DNA of 64,000 nucleotides from an uncultured Rhodospirillales bacterium (GTDB taxonomy: Bacteria > Pseudomonadota > Alphaproteobacteria > ATCC43930 > CGMCC-115725). Every line of letters starts with the position of its first letter. Positions within the stretch are counted from its first letter, which is position 1. The translations under genes were made by a program, and so were the position numbers. Location of the stretch: NCBI GenBank assembly GCA_903828515.1, contig CAIKMD010000006.1, positions 248,001 to 312,000 on the forward strand, written 5' to 3'. Shown here piece by piece: positions 1-8,553 of this stretch. The notes below the pieces were generated by a model. The model searched no databases and was not told the DNA's origin. It saw nothing but the letters and a program-made list of their open reading frames with translations.

Positions 1-373
1 TCATCGCCGCATGGTCCATCCGCGCCTTGTAGGCGTCGGTCACGCGGGGCGGTGCGTCGGGCGGATTCTGTCCGAAGACGACGCCGCCCGGTGCCGCGCC
101 GCGCGCCATGATCTCGGTGCTGTAACCGGCGCCGGCCGCCATATCGAGCACGCGCCAGCCCGGCTGCACGCCGGTGAAGGCGAGGAGTTTGACCGGTTCG
201 CGGCGATCGTCGTTCTTGCGATCGGTATCGGTGCGATCGGGCGCATTGATGATCGCGGCGTAATTGATGGCCGTCGCTGGCGTGCCGGCGGTGGTGGTGC
301 CGGAGGTCGTGCAGGCGCCGAGCAGTGCAACGAGCGCGACGGCACCGAAAGCGGCGCGGGCGAATCCTCTCAT
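1..373 (-). CDS. Secreted/lipoprotein class I SAM-methyltransferase-like protein, 3' end outside window
   Basis: Reverse frame from ATG at 373 reads MRGFARAAFGAVALVALLGACTTSG... (lipobox LLGAC), then LAFTGVQPGWRVLDMAAGAGYSTEIMAR (SAM-binding motif I-like); open to window edge. Confidence 0.75.
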   Translation of the reverse strand, partial: MRGFARAAFGAVALVALLGACTTSGTTTAGTPATAINYAAIINAPDRTDTDRKNDDRREPVKLLAFTGVQPGWRVLDMAAGAGYSTEIMARGAAPGGVVFGQNPPDAPPRVTDAYKARMDHAAM

Positions 374-510
374 GTCGTCGTCCTTTTTTTCTGGTGTGGG
401 CCTTGTCGAGCGGGGGCGATCTTGGCGCGGGCCCCGCGTCGCCCGCAACGACTTTCGGCTACACGATTGCGTGTTGGTTTGCTTAAGGATTGAAGCCTGA
501 TCCTTGCGGC

Positions 511-1515
511 TCAGGCTTCGGGGCCACGCCACGCAACAAACCCCATCGCGTTGCCGGTTCCGGCGATCGAGCGATAGCAGGGCACGTAATCGACGATATC
601 GACCGGATAACCCAACTCGGCCATCGCACCCGCCACCGGAATCCAGTTTTTGATTTCCGACGTGCCGGACTGAAAGATCGGCTCGCCGAGTGCGGCTAGT
701 TGATCGATGCTCCGTGTCTTCATCGCGTCGAGGAAGGCGTTGTCGACCGACTCGTCGATGACGAAATGACTCAACCCGCCCGAACCGATCAAGGCCACTT
801 TGGCGTCGCTGTCCCACGAGGCAATGGCGCGGGCCAACGCCTTGCCGAAATCGTAGCAGCGCCGGATCGTCGGCTGATTGGGCGCGTAATAGGTATTGAT
901 CGCGAGCGGGACGTTCGGCACCACCCGGTCCTTCATGATCTGGCGATAGACGAAGCCGTAGGCGTGCGGGGTTTCGTCTTTGGGCATCTGCGTCATCGAG
1001 GCGACGTCGAAACCGTCGGCGGTCAGGCTCTGGGTAATGCGCAGCCCCAACCCCGGCACACCCTCGTGATGCGCGCCGCCCGGCGGGATGTGGCCGGGGA
1101 TGGCGATGGCGACGCCCGGCGCTGCCCTGGCGATCCGCTCGGGGATCCAGGGATTGTTGTTGATGGTGGTGCCGCGAAAGACGCTGAAGGCGGGGACGGT
1201 CGATTCGTCGAACATTTCCATGTGATCGTTGCCGACGATCACCGCGACGTCCGGCTTGGCCTCGGCCCAGATCGCGGCGAGCCGGTCGAGCGCCGCGCGG
1301 CAGGCGGCGCTGCGCCGCCGCCAGGTTTCCATATCGATCTCGCGCTCGAAATGCCCGTCCTTGCGCGCCTCGGCGAGCGCGTCGAAGCTCCAGGTTCGGC
1401 CTTTGTAGTGATGCATGATGCCGCGATCGAAGATCGCGCGCTGGCCCCATTGCTCGGGCGGCGTCGACAGCATGGGACCATGCGAGGTCCCCATTCCGAG
1501 CACGATCTTCGCCAT
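511..1515 (-). CDS. LigB/DODA-type extradiol ring-cleavage dioxygenase family protein
   Basis: 334 aa; TSHGPML near N-terminus, NDHMEMF and HFVIDE/GTSEIKNW blocks typical of LigB-type class III extradiol dioxygenases. Confidence 0.85.
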   Translation of the reverse strand: MAKIVLGMGTSHGPMLSTPPEQWGQRAIFDRGIMHHYKGRTWSFDALAEARKDGHFEREIDMETWRRRSAACRAALDRLAAIWAEAKPDVAVIVGNDHMEMFDESTVPAFSVFRGTTINNNPWIPERIARAAPGVAIAIPGHIPPGGAHHEGVPGLGLRITQSLTADGFDVASMTQMPKDETPHAYGFVYRQIMKDRVVPNVPLAINTYYAPNQPTIRRCYDFGKALARAIASWDSDAKVALIGSGGLSHFVIDESVDNAFLDAMKTRSIDQLAALGEPIFQSGTSEIKNWIPVAGAMAELGYPVDIVDYVPCYRSIAGTGNAMGFVAWRGPEA

Positions 1516-1670
1516 GGCTGGTCCTTTCCGTCGGCCGGATCATAGCGCGACAGCGTGCTCCCGCGCGATTGCCTTGTCGCGCGGCGACGAACGCCTTAAA
1601 AATAAGGGGTAAAGCAAGGACGCCGGAATTTTCGATCGCCGCCGGGCGTCAGAGGAAACGAGGTCATCCG

Positions 1671-2942
1671 ATGTTGAAACCCGAAGACAACGAACGCCTG
1701 TGCCGGGTCGGTCCCGGAACGCCGGGCGGCGACATGATGCGCCGTTATTGGCAGCCGGCGGCGCTCGCCGTCGAAGTGCCGGTCAAGGACGGCGCGCCGG
1801 TGCGCGTGCGCATCCTCGGCGAGGACCTGATCGCCTTTCGCGACAGCAACGGCCGCGTCGGCCTGGTCGATGCGTTCTGTCCGCATCGCCGCGCGCCGAT
1901 GTTCTTTGCCCGCAACGAGGAATGCGGTCTGCGCTGCGTCTATCACGGCTGGAAATTCGATGCTGACGGCAAATGCGTCGACATGCCGTCGGAGCCGGCG
2001 GACTCGCCGATGAAGACGGGGATGTCGATCAAATCCTATCCGACGGTCGAACGCGGCGGCGTGATCTGGGCCTATCTCGGTCCCAAAGACAAGATGCCGG
2101 CGCCGCCCGATTACGAATGGATTCGCGCGCCGGAAACCCATCGCCACGTCTCGAAGACCTTCGAGGATTGCAACTGGCTCCAGGCGCTGGAGGGCGGGCT
2201 CGATACCGCACACGGCTCGTTCCTGCACAACAACCGCCTGGGCGATAATCGTTTGCTGCGGCAACGCGACGGCGCGCCGAAGATCGAAGTCGAGCCGACC
2301 GATTACGGCTACTACTACGTCTCGACCCGCAAGCCGGCCGACAACGAACGCTATGTCCGCGTCTATCAGTACATCATGCCGGCGCAGCAGATGCGCGCCA
2401 ACATCATGGCGCGTATCGGCGGCCGTTCGGAAACCCCGAAGATCGACGGGCATGTCTGGGTTCCGGTCGATGACGAGCATTGCTGCGTCTACAACTGGAC
2501 CTACGCCTATGACCGCGCGTCGCCGATCTCGCCCGAGACCTTCGAGAAAATCGAAGAGGAATACGGGCGCGGGCAAAAGGATTTCATTCCCGGCACGTAT
2601 CATCTGAAACTCAACAAGTCGAACGACTACATGATCGATCGGCAGGCACAGAAGCGCGATACCTTCACCGGGATCAAGGGCGTGAACACCCAGGATTTCG
2701 CGTTGCAGGAATGCATGGAGCCGATCGTCGATCGTTCCAAGGAGCATCTCGGTACGTCGGACCGCGCCATCGTGACGATGCGCCGGATGCTGCTCGAAGC
2801 GGTCGATGCGGCTTCGCGCGGCGAGAAACTGCCGGGCACCGATCCGGCGACTCATCGCGGCGTGCGCGCGCACGAAGCGATGATCCCGGCCGATCAGGAT
2901 TGGCAGACCGCTTTCGGCGACGACGTCCGCGCGAAGTGGTGA
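1671..2942 (+). CDS. Rieske 2Fe-2S aromatic ring-hydroxylating oxygenase alpha subunit (phthalate 4,5-dioxygenase-like)
   Basis: CPHR...CVYHGW Rieske motif; NWLQALEGGLDTAHGSFLH mononuclear iron motif; ATG 1671 chosen over upstream ORF extension. Confidence 0.88.
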   Translation: MLKPEDNERLCRVGPGTPGGDMMRRYWQPAALAVEVPVKDGAPVRVRILGEDLIAFRDSNGRVGLVDAFCPHRRAPMFFARNEECGLRCVYHGWKFDADGKCVDMPSEPADSPMKTGMSIKSYPTVERGGVIWAYLGPKDKMPAPPDYEWIRAPETHRHVSKTFEDCNWLQALEGGLDTAHGSFLHNNRLGDNRLLRQRDGAPKIEVEPTDYGYYYVSTRKPADNERYVRVYQYIMPAQQMRANIMARIGGRSETPKIDGHVWVPVDDEHCCVYNWTYAYDRASPISPETFEKIEEEYGRGQKDFIPGTYHLKLNKSNDYMIDRQAQKRDTFTGIKGVNTQDFALQECMEPIVDRSKEHLGTSDRAIVTMRRMLLEAVDAASRGEKLPGTDPATHRGVRAHEAMIPADQDWQTAFGDDVRAKW

Positions 2943-2960
2943 GGCGCGTTCTTCAATAAG

Positions 2961-2992
2961 ACCGTCATGCCCGCGCAGGCCGGCATGACGGT
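2961..2992. terminator. Inverted repeat between convergent genes (possible bidirectional terminator / REP-like)
   Basis: ACCGTCATGCC (2961-2971) / GGCATGACGGT (2982-2992), perfect 11-bp arms with 10-nt loop, between convergent CDSs. Confidence 0.6.
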
Positions 2993-3012
2993 TGAAGCCT
3001 TCGAACGTCGCG

Positions 3013-3411
3013 TTAGATCTTGATGCCCTTCCAGGCGTGGTCCGGCGGCGAGATGTCGAACACGATGCCGAACGGGTCGCGGTATTTGATTTCGACGGCC
3101 ATGCCGGCGCGGCCTTCGGTGAGGAACTTGCCGCCATTGTCTTTGATGGTCTGATCCATCGCCTGGAATTCCTTGGGGTCCTCGACCACGAAGCCGATGT
3201 GGTGAAGGCCGACGAAATCCTTGCCGCGCTCGTCGCCGGCATCCTCGTCGGTGCGGAATTTGAGCAGCGTCACGTTCATCACCCCGTCCGACATCGAAAC
3301 GGCGACGTCGTTCTCGTGGAGCTTGGTGAACCCGAAGACGTTCTCGTAGAACGCCGCTTCGCGCTTGAGGTCGTTGACCGTGATCGCGACGTGTCTCAGC
3401 TTGGCCGTCAT
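3013..3411 (-). CDS. VOC (glyoxalase/bleomycin resistance/extradiol) family protein
   Basis: MTAKLRHVAITVNDLKREAAFYENVFGF...HHIGFVVEDPKEF...YRDPFGIVFDIS; single VOC domain. Confidence 0.8.
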   Translation of the reverse strand: MTAKLRHVAITVNDLKREAAFYENVFGFTKLHENDVAVSMSDGVMNVTLLKFRTDEDAGDERGKDFVGLHHIGFVVEDPKEFQAMDQTIKDNGGKFLTEGRAGMAVEIKYRDPFGIVFDISPPDHAWKGIKI

Positions 3412-3627
3412 TTCCCACCTGCCTTTGTCTGGAGCCGTTGGTCGCATCCTATCAAAGCGGGGCGCGGTGGGCGAGAGGCCCCGCTCGGGGCCGCTGCCGG
3501 CCGATTGTTCGGCTGCGGCGAACGACCCATCCCGCTTTTGCCCGGTTATCCGACCGCATGACCCACCCTATTTCCATGAAGTGAGGCCGCCAAGCGTGGA
3601 TGCCTCGGAAATTAAAGGGAGTTCATC

Positions 3628-3810
3628 ATGCGTATCAATTCGCTTCTTCAGGCCGGTCTGGTTGCCTTCGCGTTGACCGCGGGTCTCACGGCGGTTGCCC
3701 CGGCCTTCGCGGCGCCCGCCAACCAGACCCAGGCTCAGCAGCAATCGAACACCGGCCCCTATGACGGCGCGTGGTTCGAGGCGTCGAAACAGAGCCTCGG
3801 CGCCAACTAA
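3628..3810 (+). CDS. Small secreted protein of unknown function
   Basis: 60 aa with clear signal peptide (LLQAGLVAFALTAGLTAVAPAFAAPA); AGGGAG upstream of ATG. Confidence 0.6.
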   Translation: MRINSLLQAGLVAFALTAGLTAVAPAFAAPANQTQAQQQSNTGPYDGAWFEASKQSLGAN

Positions 3811-3897
3811 CGCCGCGATCTGATCTGGCAGAGATGGGGCGGGGCCAGGCGGCTCCGCTCCACCTCTCCCACCGCCCTTTTTCGTTGAAAGCACATC

Positions 3898-4173
3898 ATG
3901 AGTACCGCGTTTTCATCCCCGCGCCGCGCGCTCGCGTCGCTCCTCTTCGCCGCCATTGTGGCCTTCGCGCTGCCCGCCCTGTCGCAGGCGGCGCAGGACG
4001 CCTTTATCGTGTCGCGACCGACACCGCTCGACATCGCTCGGGCGCGCGAAGCGCTGACCCAGGGCGGTCCCTTCGATCCCACGCCCGAGCGTGCCTCCGC
4101 GCCGTGGATTTCGTCCGGCGTCTCAGGCGGAGACGACGCAGGCGCGGCCGCGACCGGCCGGCCGTCGCGTTGA
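3898..4173 (+). CDS. Small secreted protein of unknown function
   Basis: 91 aa with signal peptide (LASLLFAAIVAFALPALSQAAQD); co-directional with preceding small secreted ORF. Confidence 0.5.
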   Translation: MSTAFSSPRRALASLLFAAIVAFALPALSQAAQDAFIVSRPTPLDIARAREALTQGGPFDPTPERASAPWISSGVSGGDDAGAAATGRPSR

Positions 4174-4183
4174 CCGCAGGCGA

Positions 4184-5095
4184 TTATCGGCCGCCGCGCC
4201 GGGATTTCTCATCCTGGCGGAAAAAGTCGATCAGCGCCTGAAGCGCGGCCGGAGTCTGGCGGCGGCTCGGGTAATAGAGGCTGAGGCCGCTTCCGGCCGG
4301 CATCCATCCCTCGAGAACCGGCACGAGCTGCTTGCCGGCGATCGCTGCTTCGACATAGACGCGCGGAATCGCAGCGAGCCCGATGCCGTCGAGAACGGCG
4401 CGGCCGACCAGTTCGACGTCGTTGAGGATCAGCGTGCCGCTCACCGGCACCTCGAAAGTCTTGCCGCCTTTCTCGAATCGCCACGGGATGAGCGCTCCAT
4501 TGGAGAGCCGCATGCGGATGCCGTTATGTTCGGTCAGCTCCTGCGGCGTGGTCGGCCTTTTGTGTTGGGCGAAATAACCGGGCGATCCCACGACCACAGT
4601 TCGCATGTCGTCGGTCAGGCGTACCGCGATCATGTCGTGGTCGATCCGGTTCGCCGCGCGAATGCCGGCATCGTATTGCTGCGAGACGATATCGACATTG
4701 GCGCTGTCGACGGCGATCTCGAGGCGGATATCCGGATAGAGCGCGGTGAAGCGCGCCAGCATCGGCGCGATCACCGACGGAACAGCCGGCGGCGCAACGG
4801 TCAGGCGCACCAGGCCCGACGGCGTGTCGCGAAACGCGTTCACCGAATCGAGCGCTGCCTCGTATTGATCGAGCAGCGGTTTGAGCCTTTCCATCAGCCG
4901 TTCGCCGGCCTCGGTTACCGACACGCTGCGCGTCGTGCGGTTGAGCAGGCGCACGCCCAACCGTTCCTCGAAGGCGCTGATGGTTTCGCTCAAGGTCGCG
5001 GTGGCGATGCCGATCTGCTTGGCCGCCTTGGTGAAGTTTCGCTGCTCGGCCACGGCCATGAAAGCCGTGAATTCGCCATAGGGCGTTCTGCGCAT
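4184..5095 (-). CDS. LysR family transcriptional regulator
   Basis: N-terminal HTH (FTAFMAVAEQRNFTKAAKQIGIATATLSETISAFEERLGVRLLNRTTRSVSVTEAG). Confidence 0.92.
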   Translation of the reverse strand: MRRTPYGEFTAFMAVAEQRNFTKAAKQIGIATATLSETISAFEERLGVRLLNRTTRSVSVTEAGERLMERLKPLLDQYEAALDSVNAFRDTPSGLVRLTVAPPAVPSVIAPMLARFTALYPDIRLEIAVDSANVDIVSQQYDAGIRAANRIDHDMIAVRLTDDMRTVVVGSPGYFAQHKRPTTPQELTEHNGIRMRLSNGALIPWRFEKGGKTFEVPVSGTLILNDVELVGRAVLDGIGLAAIPRVYVEAAIAGKQLVPVLEGWMPAGSGLSLYYPSRRQTPAALQALIDFFRQDEKSRRGGR

Positions 5096-5155
5096 CTCGA
5101 CCTCATCGGAGCATTGGTGCGGCGATCATACAAAGCCGGCAAAGCTTCCGCATTG

Positions 5156-5170
5156 TTCGGCGAGCCCGAA
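5156..5170. promoter_or_regulatory. Candidate LysR box (T-N11-A)
   Basis: TTCGG-CGAGC-CCGAA perfect dyad in the divergent lysR / FMN reductase intergenic region; contains T(5157)-N11-A(5169). Confidence 0.45.
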
Positions 5171-5254
5171 GGACGCATTCGTGCCATGCCGGATTATCGG
5201 TCGGCGCGCCCACGCGTATGTAAAGGGCCGAACCCGAACAAAGGAAATCGTCTC

Positions 5255-5842
5255 ATGTCCACCGCCAAAGATATCGCCGTCCTCGTCGGCAGCCTGCGCG
5301 CCGCGTCGATCAACCGCAACGCCGCCCACGCCCTGCAAGCGTTGTCGCCTGACGGGTTGCGGCTCGACATCGTCGAGATCGGTCACCTGCCGTTCTACAA
5401 TCCCGAATTCGACGAAGCGCCCGCGTCGGTGCCGGCCGGCTATGTCGCCTTCCGCAACCGCATCGCGCGCGCCGACGGCGTTCTGTTCCTCACGCCCGAA
5501 TACAATCGCACCCTGCCGGCGGTTTTGAAGAACGCGGTCGATATCGGCACGCGTCCTTACGGCAAGAGCGTCTGGGCGGGAAAACCTGCCGGCGTCATCA
5601 GCATCTCGATGGGAGCATTGGGCGGTTTCGGCGCCAATCAGGATCTGCGCCGCCTGCTCGCCAATGTCGACATGCCGACGATGCAACAGCCCGAGGCCTA
5701 TATCGGCGAAGGCCACAAACTCTTCGACGGCGCCACGGTGACCGCCGAATCGACACGTCTGTTCCTGCGCCAATATCTCGATCGGTTCGCGGTCTGGACC
5801 GACCGCCACGCCGTCGCGCCGGTGGCGGCTTTGGTCGCCTAG
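5255..5842 (+). CDS. NADPH-dependent FMN reductase / quinone reductase family protein
   Basis: IAVLVGSLRAASINRNAAHAL...LFLTPEYNRTLPAVLKNAVD flavodoxin-like fold signature. Confidence 0.88.
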   Translation: MSTAKDIAVLVGSLRAASINRNAAHALQALSPDGLRLDIVEIGHLPFYNPEFDEAPASVPAGYVAFRNRIARADGVLFLTPEYNRTLPAVLKNAVDIGTRPYGKSVWAGKPAGVISISMGALGGFGANQDLRRLLANVDMPTMQQPEAYIGEGHKLFDGATVTAESTRLFLRQYLDRFAVWTDRHAVAPVAALVA

Positions 5843-6789
5843 GTCAGGACACGATGGGCGAGGGGCTCGCCCTTGAGCCAGCGGGCGAGATTGTCGCCCG
5901 CGACCTTGGCCAACCGGTTCGGCATGACCGGCCCCGAGGCGCCCGCCATGTGCGGCGTGATCAGGAGATTGGGCGCATCCCATAACGGGTGACCCTCGGG
6001 CAACGGCTCGGGCTCGGTGACGTCGAGCCCGGCGCCGCCGATCGTGCCGGCCTTGAGCGCGACGGCCAGCGCCTCGCAATCGATCACATAGCCGCGCGCG
6101 ATGTTGACCAGCACCGCGGTCTTTTTCATCAACGCGAGTTCCGGTCCGCCGATCAGGTGACGCGTCTCGGGGCTCGGCGCCAGCGCGATGACCACCGCGT
6201 CGACGCGCGGCAAGAGTTCATGGAGCCGCGTGACCGGCATCGACTCATCAGCGTGAGGGTGCGGCAGGCCCTGGCGCGTCACCGCGACGACCTGGGCGCC
6301 GAATTCTTTCAGCAAGCGCCCGATCTCGCTGCCGATATGCCCGAAGCCGATGACCGCGATGGTCCCGCCATAGGGAATGGCGAGCGTCGGTCCTTCATGG
6401 CGCGCCCAGACATGTTTCTGCTGGGCGGCGAAAAACACCGGAAAGCGTTTTTGCAGGGCCAACAACAGCGCGATCGCGTGGGTCGCGACCGAAGGCCCGA
6501 ACGCATCGCCCGCATTGGTGATCGGGATACCCGCTGGCGTGCCGTGACGGGCGACCGCATCGAACCCGGCGGACAGAAGCTGAATCCATTTGAGGCGCTT
6601 GGCGCGCATCAGCATGCGCGCGACATTGGCCGAATAAAGCGAATCCGGAATGAGCAGCAACTCGGCCGGCTCGATCGCGGCTTCGAGCGCGGCCTCGTCG
6701 GCGGTAACGACGATCGGCCCCGCGGTCAACGCGCTGAGCCGCGTGACGATCGGAATCGGATTCTGCATCGCGCGAATGACGATATTCAT
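5839..6789 (-). CDS. D-2-hydroxyacid dehydrogenase family protein
   Basis: IAVIGFGHIGSEIGRLLKEFGAQVVAV; VNIARGYVIDCEALAVALKAGTIGGAGLDVTEPEPLPEGHPLWD. Confidence 0.9.
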   Translation of the reverse strand: MNIVIRAMQNPIPIVTRLSALTAGPIVVTADEAALEAAIEPAELLLIPDSLYSANVARMLMRAKRLKWIQLLSAGFDAVARHGTPAGIPITNAGDAFGPSVATHAIALLLALQKRFPVFFAAQQKHVWARHEGPTLAIPYGGTIAVIGFGHIGSEIGRLLKEFGAQVVAVTRQGLPHPHADESMPVTRLHELLPRVDAVVIALAPSPETRHLIGGPELALMKKTAVLVNIARGYVIDCEALAVALKAGTIGGAGLDVTEPEPLPEGHPLWDAPNLLITPHMAGASGPVMPNRLAKVAGDNLARWLKGEPLAHRVLT

Positions 6790-6870
6790 GCGTCGTCCTG
6801 TCGAAATGAAGGCCGAGGGTGTCGCAGCGTCCCGCCCGAGTCAATCGACGCGCGACGCGGGGACCGAGAT

Positions 6871-7359
6871 CTATCGCAGAGCGGCGATCGGCTTGCTGCG
6901 GGCGCCGAACGCCTCGATCGTGCCGCCGGCGGAATTTTCCCGGCTGTCGCGAATAAGCTTGGTCAGGGTCTCGCGCAGGAACGTCGCTTCCTCGGGCGAC
7001 AAGGCGCCGAAGAATTGCATCTCAAATCCCTCGACGTCCTTGTTGCAGCGCGCGAGCAAACTGGTGCCCTTTGCGGTGAGACTGACGCGCAACATGCGCC
7101 GATGCGCCGGGTCCTCGACGCGGCGCAGCAGGCCGCGGCGTTCGAGGTCGGCGACGATCTCGTGGCTCGATTGCGGCGCGACGCCGAGCCGCCGCGCGAG
7201 CGCGGCCAGGAAGACGCCGTCGCGATGCTCGTTGACCACGCTCAGAACGATGTATTGCGACGGCGTCAGACCGAAGGTCTGCACGACGGCATCGAGTTGC
7301 TGGTAATTGGCGAGCTGCGCCTGGCGCAGGAGATAGCTCAGCAGGACGTTTTTTTGCAT
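6871..7359 (-). CDS. MarR family transcriptional regulator
   Basis: MQKNVLLSYLLRQAQLANYQQLDAVVQTFGLTPSQYIVLSVV...ALARRLGVAPQSSHEIVADLERRGLLRRVEDPAHRRMLRVSLTAKG winged-HTH; ATG 7359 chosen over long shadow extension. Confidence 0.88.
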   Translation of the reverse strand: MQKNVLLSYLLRQAQLANYQQLDAVVQTFGLTPSQYIVLSVVNEHRDGVFLAALARRLGVAPQSSHEIVADLERRGLLRRVEDPAHRRMLRVSLTAKGTSLLARCNKDVEGFEMQFFGALSPEEATFLRETLTKLIRDSRENSAGGTIEAFGARSKPIAALR

Positions 7360-7383
7360 TCGGTTTTCACCCGCTTGACGCGT

Positions 7384-7400
7384 TATCAGGTAACCTGATA
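7384..7400. promoter_or_regulatory. Candidate MarR-family operator palindrome
   Basis: TATCAGGT-A-ACCTGATA perfect 8-1-8 inverted repeat 25 bp upstream of the MarR gene start, in the divergent intergenic region; a second ACCT-GTA-AGGT dyad at 7405-7415. Confidence 0.65.
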
Positions 7401-7620
7401 GGAAACCTGTAAGGTCGCCGGAAATCGAAGTCAAGGTGATCGGTGACGTGACGGCAGGGAAGGAATCGTCGCGGCTTACTTCCCCTCCGGTTTTTGTTAG
7501 TCTCCCGGACAGGATCGCAGCGCGTCGCGCAAGCGATTGGGGCCGGGGAGCGTCGCGTCGGAATTGCCGCCGACATCGTTTCGGGTTTTCATCCAACATC
7601 GAATGTGAAGGGGAGTCGCC

Positions 7621-8463
7621 ATGCCTGCCGATAAAATGCCTGGGGGAAAGAACGTCCTGGTCCAGATCGAGGACGGGATCGCCTGGGTCACGCTGAACCG
7701 CCCGGAAAAGCGTAATTGCATGAGCCCGGCCCTCAACGACGAAATGGTCGAGGTGCTCGACGCACTCGAAATCGACGATGCCTGCAAATGTCTCGTGCTG
7801 ACCGGGGCGGGCGAGGCGTTCTCGGCCGGCATGGATCTGCGCGAATTCTTCCGCGCCACCGACGGGCTGCCCTACACCAAGCAAATGCGGGTGCGTCGTT
7901 CCTCGGCAACCTGGCAATGGCATCAGCTCGCGCATTATATGAAGCCGACCATCGCGATGGTGAATGGCTGGTGCTTCGGCGGCGCATTCACCCCGCTGAT
8001 CTCGTGCGATCTCGCGATTGCCGCCGAGGAAGCCAATTTCGGCGTTTCCGAAATCAACTGGGGCATCATCCCCGGCGGCCAGGTCACCCGCTCGCTGGTT
8101 CAGGCGATGAGCGTGCGCAACGCGATGTACTACACGCTGACCGGCGAGACCTTCAACGGCAAGCAGGCAGCGGCGATGGGCATCGTCAACGAGGCGGTGC
8201 CGAAGGCGAAGCTGAAAGAGCGCACCACCGAACTGGCCAAGCTCCTGATCACCAAGAACCCGCATGCCCTGCGCGCCTGCAAAGAGGCGATCCGCGCCAC
8301 CATCGGCATGCCGTTCGAAGTGTCGGGCGATTATCTCGGCGCCAAGAGCTCGCAGCTTCGCCTCGTCGACGACGAGAACGGCCGCAACCAGGGCCTGACC
8401 CAGTTCCTTGACGAGAAATCCTATCGTCCGGGTCTCGGCGCGATGCGCCGCGAGAAGAAGTAG
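7621..8463 (+). CDS. p-Hydroxycinnamoyl-CoA hydratase/lyase (feruloyl-CoA hydratase/lyase-type crotonase)
   Basis: NRPEKRNCMSPALNDEM, GAGEAFSAGMDLREFF, KPTIAMVNGWCFGGAFTPLISCDLAIAAEEANFGVSEINWGIIPGG: closely resembles remembered HCHL/FerB sequences. Confidence 0.85.
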   Translation: MPADKMPGGKNVLVQIEDGIAWVTLNRPEKRNCMSPALNDEMVEVLDALEIDDACKCLVLTGAGEAFSAGMDLREFFRATDGLPYTKQMRVRRSSATWQWHQLAHYMKPTIAMVNGWCFGGAFTPLISCDLAIAAEEANFGVSEINWGIIPGGQVTRSLVQAMSVRNAMYYTLTGETFNGKQAAAMGIVNEAVPKAKLKERTTELAKLLITKNPHALRACKEAIRATIGMPFEVSGDYLGAKSSQLRLVDDENGRNQGLTQFLDEKSYRPGLGAMRREKK

Positions 8464-8488
8464 ACGTAAACTGAAGGTTCGTTCTTCT

Positions 8489-8522
8489 CCTCGTCATTCC
8501 CGCTTTTGCGGGGGTGACGAGG
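8489..8522. repeat. REP-like inverted repeat / possible terminator
   Basis: CCTCGTCAttCCCGCttttGCGGGggTGACGAGG between two co-directional CDSs. Confidence 0.5.
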
Positions 8523-8553
8523 CGTTGGATTAGAAAAAGCGGAGCTCCGCGTC

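Noticed and set aside
1596-3242. 548-aa minus-strand ORF
   Set aside because: Antisense to the Rieske oxygenase and an alternative frame of the VOC gene
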